Shown piece by piece: positions 34,401 through 48,700 of a stretch of DNA of 64,000 bases. The stretch's first letter is position 1, and each line of letters opens with the position of its first letter. Source of the DNA: Lepidodermella squamata (taxonomy: Eukaryota > Gastrotricha); contig JBLDXI010000019.1 of NCBI GenBank assembly GCA_047495785.1, positions 1,984,001 to 2,048,000 of the forward strand. Reading direction: 5' to 3'. Made by a program: the position numbers and the translations under genes. The notes below the pieces were generated by a model. That model saw only the letters and a list, made by a program, of their open reading frames with translations. It was not told where the DNA came from and made no database searches.

Positions 34401-35270
34401 CTCGACCAGGGTTCGAACTCCAACTCGCGGAATCCGACCTTCTCCGAGTGCGGCCTCGCTCCGCCGGCGAAACGGGCGAAAGCTGCTCCGAAGCGTAGTG
34501 CGAAGAAGCCGGCGAAATCCGCGTCTCAACCCAGCTCAGACCCGGCGATGGTTGATAACCAGGTGTTGCTGCCTCATCAAACGGGTGTGCCGTCAATCGA
34601 AGGTATCTGGCCGGGTGTCACACCGAGCTCGTCGTGCTACACCGCCGGGGTGACTGGCGGGTACCCTTACTACCCGACCTCGACCATGGCCGAGCAGTTT
34701 GGTTCGCAATTCGGCGGGGCGCAGCAATTCAACCAGATCAACTACCCGCAAATGGGCGTCGAAGGCCTGGCGTCGTACTACAGCCAATATGCCGGCAGCT
34801 ACCCGGCGTATGATAACCCGGACTGCAGCGCCGCCACCCCGACACCCTGCGCGTACCAAGCCGGGTCGAATCTAGCCACCCTGGCGACCTCGACCTGGAA
34901 CCCTCGAGGTGTCAACAACTTCCCGCCCATCGCGAGTGAGAAACTCCTGTCCCAGTACGGCTACCGGCTAATGTACGGCGGCGACCAGCAACAGCAACAG
35001 GGTGACTCATCGGCCCAGGCGGGTGGCGCCGATCACCAGCAGTCACCCTCGCACTCGCTGGGCGGCGGCACCTCAGACGAATCTCCGCAGTCAACGTCCG
35101 TCATCCGCCACACGGCCGGCTATTCCGGTTCGGCGGCCGGCGCTAATTACGCCAGTGCGTATGACCTAGTTTCCGGCTATGTGACACCCACGATGCCGGC
35201 CTCGCACCCAGCCATGTTCCAGGCGCAACCGCTCTACGCCGCAGCTCCGACCACGCAATTCATGTCCTGA
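31412..35270 (+). CDS. ahr-1: Aryl hydrocarbon receptor orthologue, bHLH-PAS transcription factor
   Basis: Six exons were read: 31412-31488, 32260-32561, 32612-32682, 32734-32823, 33287-33935 and 34099-35270 (786 residues, frame maintained). Residues about 14-25 ([12 protein letters not shown]) match the basic start of animal AHR. The bHLH covers about residues 76-125 ([11 protein letters not shown]...[14 protein letters not shown]). PAS-A starts at about 151 ([20 protein letters not shown]). PAS-B covers about 351-460 ([12 protein letters not shown]...LTDDEGEG). A Ser/Asn/Pro-rich spacer of about 60 residues separates the PAS domains. The C-terminal third is rich in Tyr, Ser, Ala and Gln, including a Gln run, as in transactivation domains. 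Family role: nuclear dimer with ARNT/AHA-1, acting in development and, in vertebrates, in xenobiotic sensing. Nematode AHR-1 is not known to bind dioxin. Confidence 0.93.
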
Positions 35271-36743
35271 AAATATTACCATGTGTCTGTTATACCGTAA
35301 TTTATTATATAATAGGGTTGTTTCTTGACTTTTGATTTGCCAAATCGATCTCTTCTTTTCGACCTGAGTTATACCCGTTCATTTCCTGCGACACGTTTTT
35401 CTGTACAGCTGTGTATATTCTTTAACCACCTCGTTTAGTTCGTGTATTATTATTATTTGAAGCTCTATTGTAGTTATTGCGACTATTTTTTTCGTCTCGT
35501 GTCCTTACCATCAGCTATTAACGTATAATAAAAGACTGAAATGTTGAATTTGATCGATTTTTATTCTTTTTTTTTCATCAACATCATTTGATTTTTTTCG
35601 CTTTTCAGTTATTTCATCCGTCATCAATTTCCCACGGTTTCAGCACACTAGCTCCAAAGAGTTAGTCGAATAAGAATATTATAATATTATATAGCAACGA
35701 CGCAGTAGTAATAAGAGAGCGAGAGAGATGGCTTGATTCATCAAATTTTTTTACAACACAGAAAAAAGGTCGAAATAATTTTTCATCTCAAGTTCATCAT
35801 TGGTGTGAATTAGTAGAATTAGGCCAATATTTTTCGTATGATCCATCAATGTAACGATTTTTTGAAGACGATGCACACTTTAATAAAAAGCTACACACAA
35901 CACGCAAAAATCAATCGAAATTTGCTATTGAATATTTCAAAGGATTGAAGCAATTTTTTCGGACATGAATTTTTTTCCAACAATTAGGTTCGATTTTGTA
36001 ACGGTGATTCATGATGAAAAGGCTTAATAGTGGAATGCGATAACTGTTGTATAATTATTGTAGTCAGAAAAATTCGAAATAGCGCGCATTAAGGTGGATT
36101 TTTTCATCAGTCGAGGAGTTGATTCAATTTTCATCTTCAAATTGCAGTAATTAATTTAAAATCAAAACTGAAATCACCTAGGTCGTAACCGGGATGCTTT
36201 GCTCCAACAGTGCGATATATATAATTTTAGATATAACAAAGAAAAGAAATTGCTAAATTAGTACATATCAGGAGATTCGCGGCTACGGTCTTGCTGCTAA
36301 AATTGGGTAGAGTGACTCAATCGTAAATATCAACAACTTTTTTATTATGCAAATCATTTTTTTTGATAATATTATTTTTTAATATAATCAAGTTCGCTCT
36401 AGGTTATTATTACTATTTTTCTCTTAATATAATTAATTTTTTGAAAATCACAGATGGCCTCTTGTGTGTGTTGCAGGTCTCCGATAGACATATACACTCT
36501 GTACAATATTATCATCTATCAAAAAATCAGCCCGGCGGCACTTTTCATTTGTACGTGATGAGAGAGCGAGAGAAAAAATTGACGACCGAAAAAACACGCA
36601 ATTTTTGTCTATTATATATAATATTTTTATAGCCACAATTTAATCAGGATATTGATTCTTATATTGGGACATTTGTGTGTACGCATGTGTAGTATCTAAT
36701 GTTGAAAGAAGCGAGATGAAGTCGGTTGGTCTAGTTGATTTTA
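35271..36743. other. 3' interval between convergent ahr-1 and MAP7
   Basis: The 1.47-kb space holds both 3' UTRs. An AATAAA at 35527-35532 suits ahr-1. One TTAAGGYGG copy is at 36089. No exon recognised. Confidence 0.5.
35527..35532 (+). promoter_or_regulatory. Candidate poly(A) signal of ahr-1
   Basis: AATAAA lies 257 nt after the ahr-1 stop codon, within a T-rich region suitable for cleavage. Confidence 0.5.
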
Positions 36744-39700
36744 CTAGTTGACGAAGGCTTCGACTGACGGCTGTTGTTTAGGCGCGGTCGACTGCGAGAC
36801 AGCCTCGCTTTCGAGCCGTATCACCTCGTCGAGCTTGCGGTCCTCGTTGCCGCTGTCGTTATCGCTATCGTTATTCACGATGGTCATACTAGCGTCAATG
36901 TTACTGCTGTTATTATTGGTCGCATTGTCGATAGTACTTTCCAGCAGGTGGTTGCCGTTTATCGAGTCGCTCGACGACAGCATGAGGAGGGCGGCCGAGG
37001 TGCCGTTCGACGCGCTCCGAGGCAGCGGCGACTGCGAGGACTGCAGGTCGGGCACGGTCAGCCCGATGCCGTTCGAGGGCGCCGAGGCTGTGCCGTTATT
37101 GTCCTCTTTCGAGTCTTCTTTGCCGAGGTTGAAGCGCACTTTTGAACCGGAAGACGCCGCTAGTCTGAAAATAATCAAATAAAATTATTAAAAGAAAGAA
37201 AAAGTTAGCCGATTTTTATTAAATGCTAGTTACGGATTTATAGAATTATTCTTATTTGATGAAAATCCTAGTGCCACACTTTAGGGTTCCTCCTTGATCG
37301 TTATTCTTGATTTGGAAGGAAAACTTCCAACTAGGCGAAATTCACTTTTATTTAAACGCATGGCAAAATAAAAATAAAAAATCCATACCCGAAATTTAAG
37401 GCTCCATCACTTTAGGCAAAATGTGAAATTCTCAATTTTTGTATAATTTTTGTATAACGACAGATGTATTCCAACAATTACGCTCAATTCGTGATATCAT
37501 CAGTTCGGTCGGGATTCGAGTAATAATTCAGCGTGCTAAGCCGATATCGATTAATAATATCGATTTGACAAACTAGTGATTTTTCCGATATTAGAAGTAT
37601 TGGAAGGCAATATTTCCAAACTATGTAAAATAAATTATTCACGGGTTGTAGGGTAAATTATGATGGGATAAAGTGAAATCATTACCAAAATATTGAATTC
37701 CGTACCAAATTATTACAATCAGTTCCAAATCCCAAATTTTAAGCCGAAGCCTTCAACTCTAACCTAACCCCAGCCCTAACCCCAACCAGTTAAATAACGG
37801 ATAAAATGGTTAGGTATTGAATTAAATGAAATTTGGTACCGGCGTCAGATTTTCCCAATTATGATCGACCAAGAAATGAAAATTACATTATCTTCAAAAA
37901 TTCGCTCTAAGCTCAAATTTTATGGCTGGAACCTGGTGGCGGAAATATTCAGTCCAAAATTGAGTGAAAAGTTGACAAAATTGACAGTTCATTGAGAATG
38001 TAGAAAATCCCAGGGTATCAATGCGGTCTATTAAGTAAATTATCCATTGTGTAAACATCCCATGTTTTTTCAGCTGTAACTGCGAAACAAATTTACTGGA
38101 GATTCATTCTGAAACCTAAAACTACCCACCCAAGTAATTTTCATAAAAAAATAACCGAAATTAAAAATTTGAAAAAATTAAGGAGGATGTAACGTACCGA
38201 TTAGCCAATATTGATTGCACCTTTTCTGACTTGATTTTCGACAGGAGAACATCAGCAGACGGCACCGCGTACGCTGACGTTGTCATAGCCGCGTTATTCG
38301 AGGACGACGAACCGTTATTATTGTTATTATTAGTCACCGCCGACTCGGTCAGCGCCGACGTCGACTCAGCAGTCGCAACCGAGGGGGTGGAGCCAGCAGC
38401 AGCAGCGGGTAAAACCGGCATCGAGTGAATCGGGCCGGACAGGTGCGGGCTGCCGGGCGCCGCGCCAGCCGCCGGTTTCACGCGGCTCATAATCGCATCG
38501 AGCCGCTTCTTACGCTCCGCCCGTTCCTCCTCCTGCTTCTTCGCCCAGTCGTCAACAACGGGTGTCTTCGAGCCGGAGCTGGGCAGGGCGGTTAGACTGC
38601 TCGTCATCAGGTTAGTCTGAGACCCGGTCAGCGAGGCCAGCCGGTCTCGAACCGCATTCACGTCCTGGGTCAGTTTCGTCATAGACCCGGAGAGTTCTGA
38701 AGATGTCGAAAGCGGCCGGTGTTGCTGTTTCGGCGTAGACTGGTCCGAGGCGACTTCGTTCGTCGGCGACGGGGTTGAGTCGATCGGCGGCGAGACGGCC
38801 GCGGATGAGGTCTGAGACTCGGCCCGACTGCTCGCGTCTGAATGGAAGCCGTTGCTGGTGGTTGATTCTTGTTGTTGAGCAGCTGTTGCCACAGGTTGGT
38901 GCTGTTCCTTGGGCGACACCATCGAATCGGCGCCGGTGACAATAACCGGCGGCGAGACGACGATGGTCATGTCACGGGTGAGTGATTTTGTGATGTGAGG
39001 GTCGTCGGATGTTGACGAGGTGCCCGTTTCGCTGATGGCGATCGCCGACTCGGGCGAGGCGGAGCTTGCGACGGGCGAGACGGGCTGGTTCGGCTGCGGC
39101 GACTCGCTCGTCGACTCGCTCGCCGAACCGTCGCCGTCCAGCGCCGAGGCGATAATATCAGGCGGTGCACTGCGGGCCATGACTGAAGGATTTGTTACTA
39201 AAAATGAGAAATAAAACATTAAAATTGAAATAAAATAATTAAGAAATTAAGAAAATTTTAGATTAGGAAAATAAAAATAACCACCTTAACCCTTAGCCGC
39301 CGGCGCAATGACGTGTTAACTCGAGCACCTTTCAGAAAATCCCAGAAAATCAAGAAGAGGCTAAAATCAAATTCTGAGTCGGCAGAAAGTCTTAAATTTA
39401 GCCTTAGATTGAAAGCCGAACCTCTTTTTCAGAAGAAATTTACCTGAGTTGCCGTTGCTATGACGTGTTAACGCGTTTTCATGACGTGTTAACAAGTCAT
39501 TTAAAATTTTTCTCACTATTTTCGACCTGGTCAGAATGGCTTTGAAAATTTGGATTTTCGGGGAGTGCTTGTTTCTTGCTATTGATTTATCATAATTTAT
39601 GACGCAACAATGGGTTCGATAGCCCAAATCCTCCGACCACGGTGAATTCTCTCCGGAATTAACGCGTGTACACGTCTTCGGCGGCTAAGGGTTAATAAAC

Positions 39701-42700
39701 TAATTAAACATGAAAAGCGCTTCTTAGCTACTTTCCATTGAAATTCGTATTTTCGGACGCTAATCTCATGTTAAAGGAAGATGAAATTGGAGCCTCTAAA
39801 TGTGAACGTTTTTATAGGTGAAACACTTGTACATCTAACTTTGCTCAACTCAGATTGACCCAAACTAAAATTGAAAGTGAGTCACAATTTTGATGGTTAC
39901 TGACGCTCATGAAAAAAAATTTACAATGAGAAATCCTCTTACGATGATCATTGAGATTTCTAGCATAGATGGTAATTTCTAGATTCTATTTCTTCTATTT
40001 CCATGAAATCTAGCCTTTCACTTCATAGCTTTCCACCCAGCAATTAGCCTACCTAATATTCAGAAATAAAATAAAGATAAAGTTAAGCCTATGTGCATAA
40101 GGTCGTGGGTTCAACGCCCGCTGACGCCCGACGGTGGTTTAGCAATCCACTGGTGAGACAAAAAAAATGCTACTCGAGTAGACAATGTGAAACCATTGCT
40201 CGAGGCCCCTTGACGCTAGAGGTACGATAGAGTACATTATCCATGAGTACGCTGTACGCTCTAGAAGGGGTGTAAGGATCTGTAGGTGCGTCGTGTGACC
40301 CAGGATAGCGCCATGTGAGCGCGGTCCTCCCTCAACACTTACGCGCGAGGCTAACATCGAGCCTCGGCTAGGTATCATGAGGTGAAGTTATATGCCGACG
40401 TTAAATGCATATAAGATAATGTAATGTAAAAAAAAAAATGTAAAAATAAAGATAATTATAATTCTTGAAGTTCCTCGAGTTTGCCATCGCCCAGCGAAAG
40501 TTTTCGATAGAAAATCATCGAAATCTAAATATGTTCGTAATTAAACTGTTTGATTGATGTTCGAGCCATTCTACAATTTGCCGAAAAATTGTTTGACATC
40601 GTGAGAATTTGATGCTAATCTCGCTGAATATTTCAACAATTTTATTAGGGTTGTCTCTACAAGCATCACTCTGACGAATAGGGACTACTCGCAAATATAG
40701 CAGGGATTCCCGCCATTTACGGAGGATCCCAGGAGTTCGAAAGTAACGATTAATATCTAAAAGAAATAACAGGTTCAGGGCTCAATGAAAGCCCTTAGTT
40801 GGCTTGAAAAACCCCACATCTACACTTCACTTGTTAGCAAGTGAAATTTGATGAAAAATTATCTCTCTGAGAATGAGTGAAAATAATCCAATTGTAAGCT
40901 CACCTGTTAGTTCAGTAAGTTTAGATTTTTCAGCGTCCGATTTCTCCTGATCGATAACAACAACAGGCGCGGAAATTTGCGGCTGCGGCTGCGGCACTAC
41001 GACAGAAACCGGCGCGGTCGCGAGTTTCTCCTCGGCCGCTTTCGCCGCTTTGGCAGCCGCTGCCTCGCGAGCCTGCCGCCGCTTCTCGGCCAATTTTCGC
41101 TGATACTCGCGCTCAGCGTCCGCATCGAGTGTTGTATCAACCCGGTCGTTCCCACTCGCCGCAGCATTCGACGAGTTCTGAGCAGAGGCCGGCGCCATGG
41201 ACGACCTCGACGAGGGCGCTGAGGGCGCTGAGGGCGTCGCTGGCAGGAGGGCCGGCTTGGTCGGCGGGTGCGCCCGCGCCATCGAGGGTGTCGACGCCTT
41301 GGACGAGGTGGCGGTTGGCGCCAGCGACTGGCGAGACGAGGCCGTCGGCTTTTTCGCCACCAGCTCGTTGTTGCCGGTCGAGGGCGCGACTGAAAGGCGG
41401 TTGAGATGCCGCTCCGATTTCGCCCGCATCGAAGAGGTGCGCGAGACAGAGGCCGACGACGCCCCGCTCGGCGGTTGTGGCACAATTGCCGCTGTCACTG
41501 AGGCAGTTAGGGTCATCTCACTCGCGCCACCGTTAGCTATTTAGAAAAAAAATAAAAAATTAAGGCGGACGTAAAAAAAAATGAATTTCAGCAAACGAAA
41601 TATCAAACATAAAATACAAGCACGATATTTATAATATGAGAACTTCCGTTATAACCGAGTCCAAACTGATGAAATTTATTGGACTCGGCCTCACGGAAAA
41701 TCTCAATTATGCAAGCTCGCATAAACATTTTGATTATAGAGGAAAAATTAAAAACCGAAAAATTTGACAGGAAAAAGCAGCACGCGATGAAATAAAAATA
41801 GGAAAGGTAAAATAAGCGATGATTTTTTAACCCTATAATCCACCTTAATAATAAATTCGATTTTTTAGTCACTTAATCAGGACCCATTAACCGGAAATAG
41901 TTCACACGAGAAAAACGAGCACGAAGTTACAAGACAACGTTTTTTACGCTACTAACAGGACAACACATGCTCTTCGTATGTTTTGTGTGCTACATGTATA
42001 TTATACCCAATACGGAGGAAAGCTCTTCATGGAAGGAGATGGACATTCGCACCGCAGCGGCTGCCACCGTTCTTTGGTTAGTTTTTCGCGGCGATCTAGC
42101 GCCGGCGTTATTACCGTGTTGGTGCCGGCCGGCGACGGGCGACGCGGTGCCCGGGTCGCCGGCGCCATGAAACATGGTGGGGGCGTCGCGGCGCACCCGG
42201 GGCCGCGCCGGCACCGAGGACGGGCGCGGCTGGTAGCGCTGGTACATCGACGTCGTCGTCAACGCCGTCGTCATTTGCCGACCGCCGGCCGTGCGACGCG
42301 ACAGTGTCTGTTGCCACGTCACCAGCGACGCTGATGATGTCATCAAACAATTGAATTAACAAAAAATTTCCAATGATAAACATAAAAAATCTCCCTTTTT
42401 TCCACAAAAAATATATCAACCATTATATATTCAACTCTCCACTACCCAGGGCCTCTTAAAATAAGGAGTGGAATATTATAAGGACGCTTCGTATCATATT
42501 TTCCGTTCGTTAGTGAGTGAAAAAATTAAAGCGATTAGTATAGCTGTGAATTGCCAGGCACACCGCGGAAAGATTGTTTGAAAAAATCGGGGTGGAAATG
42601 TATGCAAGCTTTAGTTTGGTTAATTATGCCGTGCGGTAAGGTTATTCATGATTTTTCATAAAATAAATTGTGATTTTTATACGAAAAAATTCATAAATTA

Positions 42701-45700
42701 ATATTATAAACACGCAAGCGTTGTTTTTCGAGGCTCAGCAGGCGGTATTTTTTTTGTATGTGATATGCGCGTATTTCACATTGATGTAGTAATCTACCTC
42801 TAGATGCCATGAGGCGGCGCTTTGACGCGCTGTCGATGTTACGATGGCTCTTCGACGTTGCGGCGGACTTGGAGGAGCCGGTGAGCAACGGCTCTTCCTC
42901 TGGGATGTTAACGAGACTCGCGCACATCCGCGCAGCCGCGTTTTGCAGCGACTGCGACGAATCCGACGCGGAATCTGCGCTACTGTCTCCGATCTGGTGC
43001 AGCGCTGATTTTTCATGACACACACACATTATCATCATCATTTTGTTTCGTAAATACAAATTTTATAGGTAAGAAATTCCCGAATCTAATAATGAAATTA
43101 CCCGAAAAAGCGGAAAAAATCAATATATAAAGGCAAAATAATCTAAGAAAATTTTGACAAACATGCCACTCTCACATTTTAAAATTATATATATTGAAAT
43201 TCGAGGTAAAATTTGAAAAAAACTAAATTTTTTCATTCAAAATGGGAAATCAAAAATGCGAGGAAATTCACTATCAGTATTAATCGAGTCAATCAGTGAA
43301 TATTTAAATTTAGCTTCGAATTTTATCGATCGACAAGTAAAAAGTGGAATTAAGCGAAAAGCCGTTTTCACGTTATATGACCGATTGTAAATGACATAAA
43401 TACAAGGTTAATCAGGTTTGCTAGCCAAATGGGCTTCAATGTCTACTAGCGAAGGTTCAGAAACTGAGCCCTAGAGCAAGTTCAATATTTAGCCAAGCTC
43501 TACGCTTAAAACTGATGTTTTCATTCGATTTACTATGAAGCTAAGGTACTTCGCTAGAATTTCAGAGATTTGGACTAAATTATGCCAAAATCAACCAGAA
43601 GTAGAGTTTTCTCGAGTTTTAAGGTGGATGAAAGCATCCCAGACGTCTAAAACTTGGAAATTAAAAATCCAAGCCGAAATTGGTTTGAAACATGCTAAAA
43701 GCTAAGAATCGTTAGGCCTATTTGAAGTACAAAAAAACCACTTTTCACTTGTCATTTTCATGATTAAATTTCAAATTAGAAATGGAGAGAATAGCAAATT
43801 TTTCACTGAGTGACTCGTATTTTTGTAGGAGGATTTCTTTAACGGGTTGTTTTCTTGACGAGACAACACAAATACTCACATGCATGCGAGGCAGACGAGT
43901 TTTCGGCTTGTTGCTTGCGAGACCGGCGCATCGAAGCCGACGAGGTGGAGCGAGCGACGGCCGCCGCGCTCGCGACCGTCGACGGCGGCGGCGGCGGTTG
44001 GCTTGCCATCACGTGGCTCGGCTTCTCACTCGGCGATAAGCAAATCATCGAAACAGACATGACGCCGTTGGGCGCAACTCCGGCGCCGCCCGACGACAAG
44101 GCGCCGCCGCGGGCAGCTAGCGCCGTCGACGACTGGCGGTGAGGCGATTTTTCAAGCGCTAGATGGCTACTATTTATCCCGCCGGCCACACCTATGATCG
44201 AACGTGGCGATGAAGTAGGTGATCACACGCGCATTCCACGAAGCAGCGATGCACATAGACGAAGGTTGAACAAGGGAGGAAGCAGAAAAAACACAAAGCT
44301 CGGATTAAAAAATTGAATCTTCATGCGTTAAAAATTACAACATAAATTAAATCATGTTATAGGGATTAGTAAAACTTAAAACTATATACAATTTTTTGTT
44401 AAATTTTGTTATACGGTGTTATGTTACGTTGAGTGCGTAAAAAAGGTCCTTTCCACTTGTTGAATACGAGCTACAATACGTAAAACTAGAGACTATATTC
44501 TGGCCGAGGTGAGCAGTGTGGTTTTGGGAAAAACAGCCCTACCCTACTTCGCCCCGGTCCATTGGCTTTCGCGGGTATGTATAGAAGAAGATAGGTACGT
44601 ACGAGTGTAATTAGAGACAAATCAAAGTGTATGTGAAGGATACGCTAAGGCTGCGCGATGAGAGCGAGCGAGGCCAAAGACAATAAATAATGAAACGCGA
44701 TTATAGCCGCCTTAAAAATGCGAGACGCGCAAAAATAATTAGCCAGAGCAGCATGACGGTGAAACGAAGCGCGCAATGATGATCATAATAATATTAAGGC
44801 GGCTGACTCTGAACGCACGCGTATATATAACTCGGACAGACTTTTTCGACAGAATAATAATGATAGTAGTATGAGAATTCCTGATACGTGCGTGGTCGTA
44901 AAACACAACATCTCCCGCTCATTATTACAACCGGTGCCGGTGTGTGTGTGATACCATCATCATCATCAGCAGCATCAGCATGCTCATCAAAGCGCGTAGG
45001 CTCGAATAAACAGCCGCGGATATCTTACAGCTAAGCTGATATATATCCTAGATATTCACAGGTATCATCTTTATAGCACCGGTAAGCGCGTGCGTTTTCC
45101 TAATATATATCACAAGCGCGCCTCTCGAGTGGTAGCGCGCGATGGTAAAATAATAACCGGTTCTCGCACCAAACGGGTGCGATGGATAAATCACGGCCGG
45201 TAAGGTGCCGGCCGCCGCCGTCGGACACGAAATCGCGCTTGGGGTTACGAAAATAACAATCTTCGATTTTAACTAATAGCGCAGAAAAACGCGATTTTTG
45301 TAGCCAGTCTATAATATTGTAATAATTCCTATAAGAAATTTCGCACTCGAGCCAACGGCTCAGTACATTAGGCATCAAAAAGTGTCAGTAATATAGCGCG
45401 AGAAATGAAATCAGTCTCTATAATAAATAAATAATGAAATAGACGGCGCATATATCATTTAACGCGGATCAAGATCGGTCGGCTACGCAAAAAATGGATG
45501 CGACATAATCCGAGTGAATTTCTCTCTCGCTCGCATCCTTAATTCATCAGAATTCCCAGCACAGACTTGCACACATGAGGCAAGGCGTGTGATGTTTGCT
45601 AGAGGCAGTAAGTTTTTTTCAGCCACGCTGAAACCGGCCAGCAACAACAGCTTGCTTGGCAAATAAACAGGCGATAATAGCATATCGTAAAAATATTTTC

Positions 45701-48700
45701 AGATTACTGGTGTTATTATTATACAACAACAGCCGGGCGCTGTATAATAAAATTCAAAAATTATGCGCCTAACACCTTTGACGCGAGACAATGCGCGCCA
45801 TATCGCACTTTAAGGTGGAAAAAATGTACCTGAATTAGGAGTCGAGTGCCGCTTATTAAGACTGCCAACATTGAGGCGGGACGACGGTTTCATCGAAATT
45901 TCGGCATATATGTGAGTATATCACAGAGTTGTACGGTATAAAACGTAAATGGCGACCTCGTTGGTTATCTTTAACAAATAGCCAGCACAAGTTTATAACA
46001 AATATAATGCAACATATTACTCGACTACTAATATTTTCGCTTGTTTTTAGTCATCACGCGGCCATCACGATAAAAGCTTCGAAAACTACACGCATAAAAG
46101 GCTGCTACTATTATTACGCGTACACAGGTGGAATGCAGCACAGCAGCGTTATGTACGCAATAATATGTTTCTTTCACCTTATCATAGACTATACGAACGT
46201 ATACCATAAGGCCGGTATATAAAAACAGGGATTTTACGCGGACGAGTCAAATATAACAACCTATCTATTGAAGCGAGATGAATAGAATGAATTCGACCGT
46301 TGCGCGCGCGCAAAAAAACTACACTTGAAACGACACAAAAAACGTTAATTATGTTTACGGTATTAATTAGGTATCAAACAGGTTCAGGCAAGAAGACCCA
46401 ACGCCATGCAGGGAAAAAGAGCAAGAGACCAAAACCACGTCATCACCTTTCACCAGAAAAAGTCGAGTATAGTAGCCAGGCATTGCAAAGTAAAGAAATA
46501 GCGTCTCTGGGGCAAATTTTAAATTGCTTTTTTATCGGCCCTTTTATTCTTCATTAATTTTCCCAATTAATTCTCAACCGGGGTTTTTTAATTAAATATT
46601 AGCGTAGATTTCGGTTAACACGCGAAAATTTCCATGGTCGAACAAAGCAACCCGTTTCCTTGTCCTACTCCCGTAACAACACCGGCATCTGATCCGATTT
46701 TTCACCACTTCACGAAAAAATATTAAAAAAATTCCGAAAAAATTGGAATTTCAAATTATTAATCACCTAAAAATTTGGGGAAAATATTTCGGAAAAAATG
46801 ATTCAGAAACGTACCATGTCGATCACAACTAGCAGAACGAGCTCCGTCTCCGCGGCGCAGGCTGGCGATCGAGTAGGCCCGGTGAACGTCGGCTAGAGGA
46901 CGACCGACGAGATGATTATTGTTAGCGTTATTACTAGTGCTACTGAACGTAGCCGAGGTGGTCATGCAAAAAACCGAACCTGATAGTTTTGCATTCGCGA
47001 CACCGTTCGCGCCCATTACAACACCGCTTTCAAGGTGAGCCGCCGATCGCACGCGAGTTTCGCGTAACTTCAATTCGCGTTCTTCTAACCGCCTTAATAT
47101 CGCTTCACGTTTGGCCTGTTGTTAAAAAAAAACATGAATTAAAATAAAAGTAAAAATCATAGAAAAATTCATAAGCGTAAACAATCAAATCTAGCATATA
47201 TGAGGCATTTTTAAAAGATATTATAAAATTTTTGGATCCGCCTTAAAATTGTTTTTCCGAATACCTTTCTAAAAAATGTCTCATATTTATATTAATTATT
47301 GATTATTTTAATATTGCGCAAATCACACGAGCAATTGTAATATATGAAACACGTGCGAGAAAAAATTAGAAATTAACCTGAAAATTTGCGAAATAAATTG
47401 AAAAATCAGGACGGCTCATCGACAACATGTTTGCTCTTGTTAGACGGTTTTGTTAAAATTAATGCGCGATCAAGGGGTCACATCACGTGCGGGTTTGTTA
47501 TTCTTGTTATTATAGTTATATAAATATATATAAGGTAGACAACTCAACGCACTCTGACAGCTTCCTATTCCAACGAACGAAAAATGCGAGAAAAATTAAG
47601 GTGGGGTTCATGCAATGGAATAAGAATAGTGCGATAGTATAGTAGTAGTAGACTGGGATTTCGACTTTATTCAACTTTTGAAGGCGCGGGATTTTTCACG
47701 CCGCCGTTGCGTATGAAATAACAGCAATTAAACCGAGCACGTCTTTTCAAGTGTCAAGTCTCAATGCGCGAATGAAGTTGAAAAATAGGACGCGAGCGCG
47801 CGGCAATTGAGGACACGGTGAAAATCACGTTTGTTGTTATTGTTGTGTTGATATGCATGTATTAGCACTCGAAACTGACCTGTTCGGCCTCGAATAGCCG
47901 CCGGCGTCGCTCTTCGACGGCGCGCCGGTGCTCCTCCTCGCGCTGCCGCCGTTCTTCCATCATGCGGCGCATCTCGGCGCGCCGCTGCTCGTACGACGAC
48001 TGCTGCAGTCTCAGCGCTTCGGCGAGTTCGGCGAGGCGACGGGCGCGTTCCGCTTCCTGGCGTTCCCGCGCTGCCTTAACCGCGTTCAACCGGTCTTCGA
48101 CGCGCTGCGGCGAGGACACTTCTGTCAGAAAAATAAAAAACGCAAGACATAAAAAACTGATAATATAGTATATCACAGGACGGAAAAAACCGCCTAATAC
48201 CTCTCATGGGGGAAACCGATTTTGACAGCGGGGTAATTTAGTGTGAAATGTCTAGGCTAGATATTCATTTAAACCGCTACGGAATTGGAGTCGTAATCGA
48301 CCCGTAGCATCATAATCAATAACCATTGTGACGGCGTAAAATATATATTATGGACTCAAACGGCTCTACAACAATGATATAATATATATATACCCATTCC
48401 ACTCACCAAATTTGCCAATTTTAAACAAGGTAGAATCGTAGAATTTTAGCTAAATGCATACCCAATACCTTCATTTAACCACATAATATAAGGGATTGGA
48501 TAAAAACATGATAAGAGGAATAACGAAACCCAAAATCCAGAATTAACGATTTATTCAACATCTGTTACCAACCTTTAGCAAATGTTATAGTCAGATGAAA
48601 TATTTCTGTGGTAAAAAAATTCAAGAATATAAAATGGCAACGCCAAATCAGAATTTTGAAATGAATTTTGAATCGATTGCGGCGGATCTCATGAATTAAT

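Noticed and set aside
36748-37182. Open frame on the plus strand opposite the last MAP7 exon
   Set aside because: A mirror of a Ser-rich coding exon with no family resemblance; the minus-strand exon continues the MAP7 protein.
37745-37792. Telomere-like CTAACCC stretch
   Set aside because: Only a few degenerate units, inside a MAP7 intron; not a tandem array.
40997-41485. Arg-rich open frame of 162 codons antisense/alternate to MAP7 exon 8
   Set aside because: It overlaps the exon whose phases join its neighbours and has the composition of a shifted Ala/Ser/Pro-rich frame.
41537-42006. U12-type intron suggested by CCGCCTTAAT near the acceptor
   Set aside because: The donor GTATAATA does not match the U12 consensus GTATCCTT, and most copies of the word are not near splice sites.
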